Below are positions 6,246-6,361 of a stretch of 6,361 nucleotides of DNA, piece by piece (position 1 is the first letter of the stretch; each line of letters begins with the position of its first letter). The DNA is from an uncultured Clostridia bacterium (lineage in GTDB: Bacteria; Bacillota; Clostridia; Oscillospirales; Oscillospiraceae): contig CAMWSZ010000183.1 in assembly GCA_947177005.1 (NCBI GenBank), positions 1-6,361 of the forward strand, written 5' to 3'. A program made the position numbers and the translations under genes. The notes below the pieces were generated by a model. It ran no database searches and had not been told where the DNA came from. It saw only the letters and a program-made list of their open reading frames with translations.

Positions 6246-6361
6246 TTACAACAACTTGGCCTTTTCGTAAATCTCGGCCCGATAGCGGAAGGTAGACAGC
6301 GGCATCCCACACTCTTTCGCCGCTGCTGTGCCAGTGATCGCTCCGGCTTTCCACCGCTGAT
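6246..6361 (-). CDS. C-terminal fragment of a serine site-specific recombinase (resolvase/invertase family), cut by the window edge
   Basis: The 3' end of a gene running into the window from the right; 37 complete codons before a TAA stop at 6246-6248. The visible protein starts QRWKAGAITGTAAAKECG, continues with MPLSTFRYRAEIYEKAKLL and then stops. This matches the C-terminal helix-turn-helix of small serine recombinases, which typically reads (Y)..W-K-A-G-x-I-T-...-A-...-G-(M/L)-...-S/N-T-F-Y-R-R. The partial codon at the edge (xAT) would allow the usual Tyr before Gln-Arg-Trp. This domain binds each half of the crossover site; the catalytic serine domain lies outside the window and cannot be checked. 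G+C of 6301-6360 is 63%, unlike the AT-rich gene that follows. The gene is co-directional with the surface protein gene and separated from it by 216 nt containing inverted repeats, which suggests it acts on them. The short fragment could instead come from a transposon resolvase or another HTH protein. Confidence 0.75.
   Translation of the reverse strand, partial: QRWKAGAITGTAAAKECGMPLSTFRYRAEIYEKAKLL

Noticed and set aside
6104..6295. 63-codon plus-strand open frame across the inverted repeats
   Set aside because: It begins with GTG inside the left repeat and runs antisense into the recombinase 3' end. No Shine-Dalgarno sequence and no recognisable product.

Overview
The window holds one very large gene and a short, densely structured control region. 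On the minus strand, 168-6029 encodes a complete 1953-residue secreted, wall-anchored surface protein. It has a signal peptide, about twenty BspA-type leucine-rich repeats, a middle part of unrecognised beta and helical regions, InlB-type (Flg_new-like) repeats and three C-terminal S-layer homology (SLH) domains. Upstream of it on the same strand, the right edge cuts through the 3' end of a second gene (6246-6361). Its 37 visible codons read as the C-terminal helix-turn-helix of a small serine recombinase (resolvase/invertase type).

The architecture (SLH anchoring, LRR_5 plus InlB-type repeats, AGGAGG ribosome binding site) points to a Gram-positive Clostridia, probably a gut Oscillospiraceae or Lachnospiraceae. 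This is inference; no marker gene is present. The base composition is mosaic. Lines I counted by hand give 60-65% G+C at 1-60, 901-960, 1021-1080 and 6301-6360, but only 30-40% at 1561-1620, 2401-2460, 3241-3300 and 4441-4500. The step lies near 1500-1560, at the start of the InlB-type repeat/SLH anchor. This suggests a host-like anchor carrying an AT-rich ectodomain of different history.

The most interesting part is the 216-nt gap 6030-6245 between the recombinase end and the surface gene. It contains a perfect 17-bp inverted repeat (6104-6120 and 6208-6224) around 87 bp, with a second imperfect palindrome at its centre and weak promoter-like elements on both strands. The right copy extends into a 28-bp imperfect palindrome (6208-6235), the shape expected of a serine-recombinase crossover site. 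Recombinase gene, inverted repeats and large surface-protein gene in that order make a candidate phase-variation switch: the recombinase would flip the segment and turn the surface protein on or off. The orientation in this assembly cannot be assigned to ON or OFF from sequence alone.

The left end (1-167), downstream of the surface gene, has no gene but holds three successive hairpins, one of which may be the transcription terminator of the surface gene.
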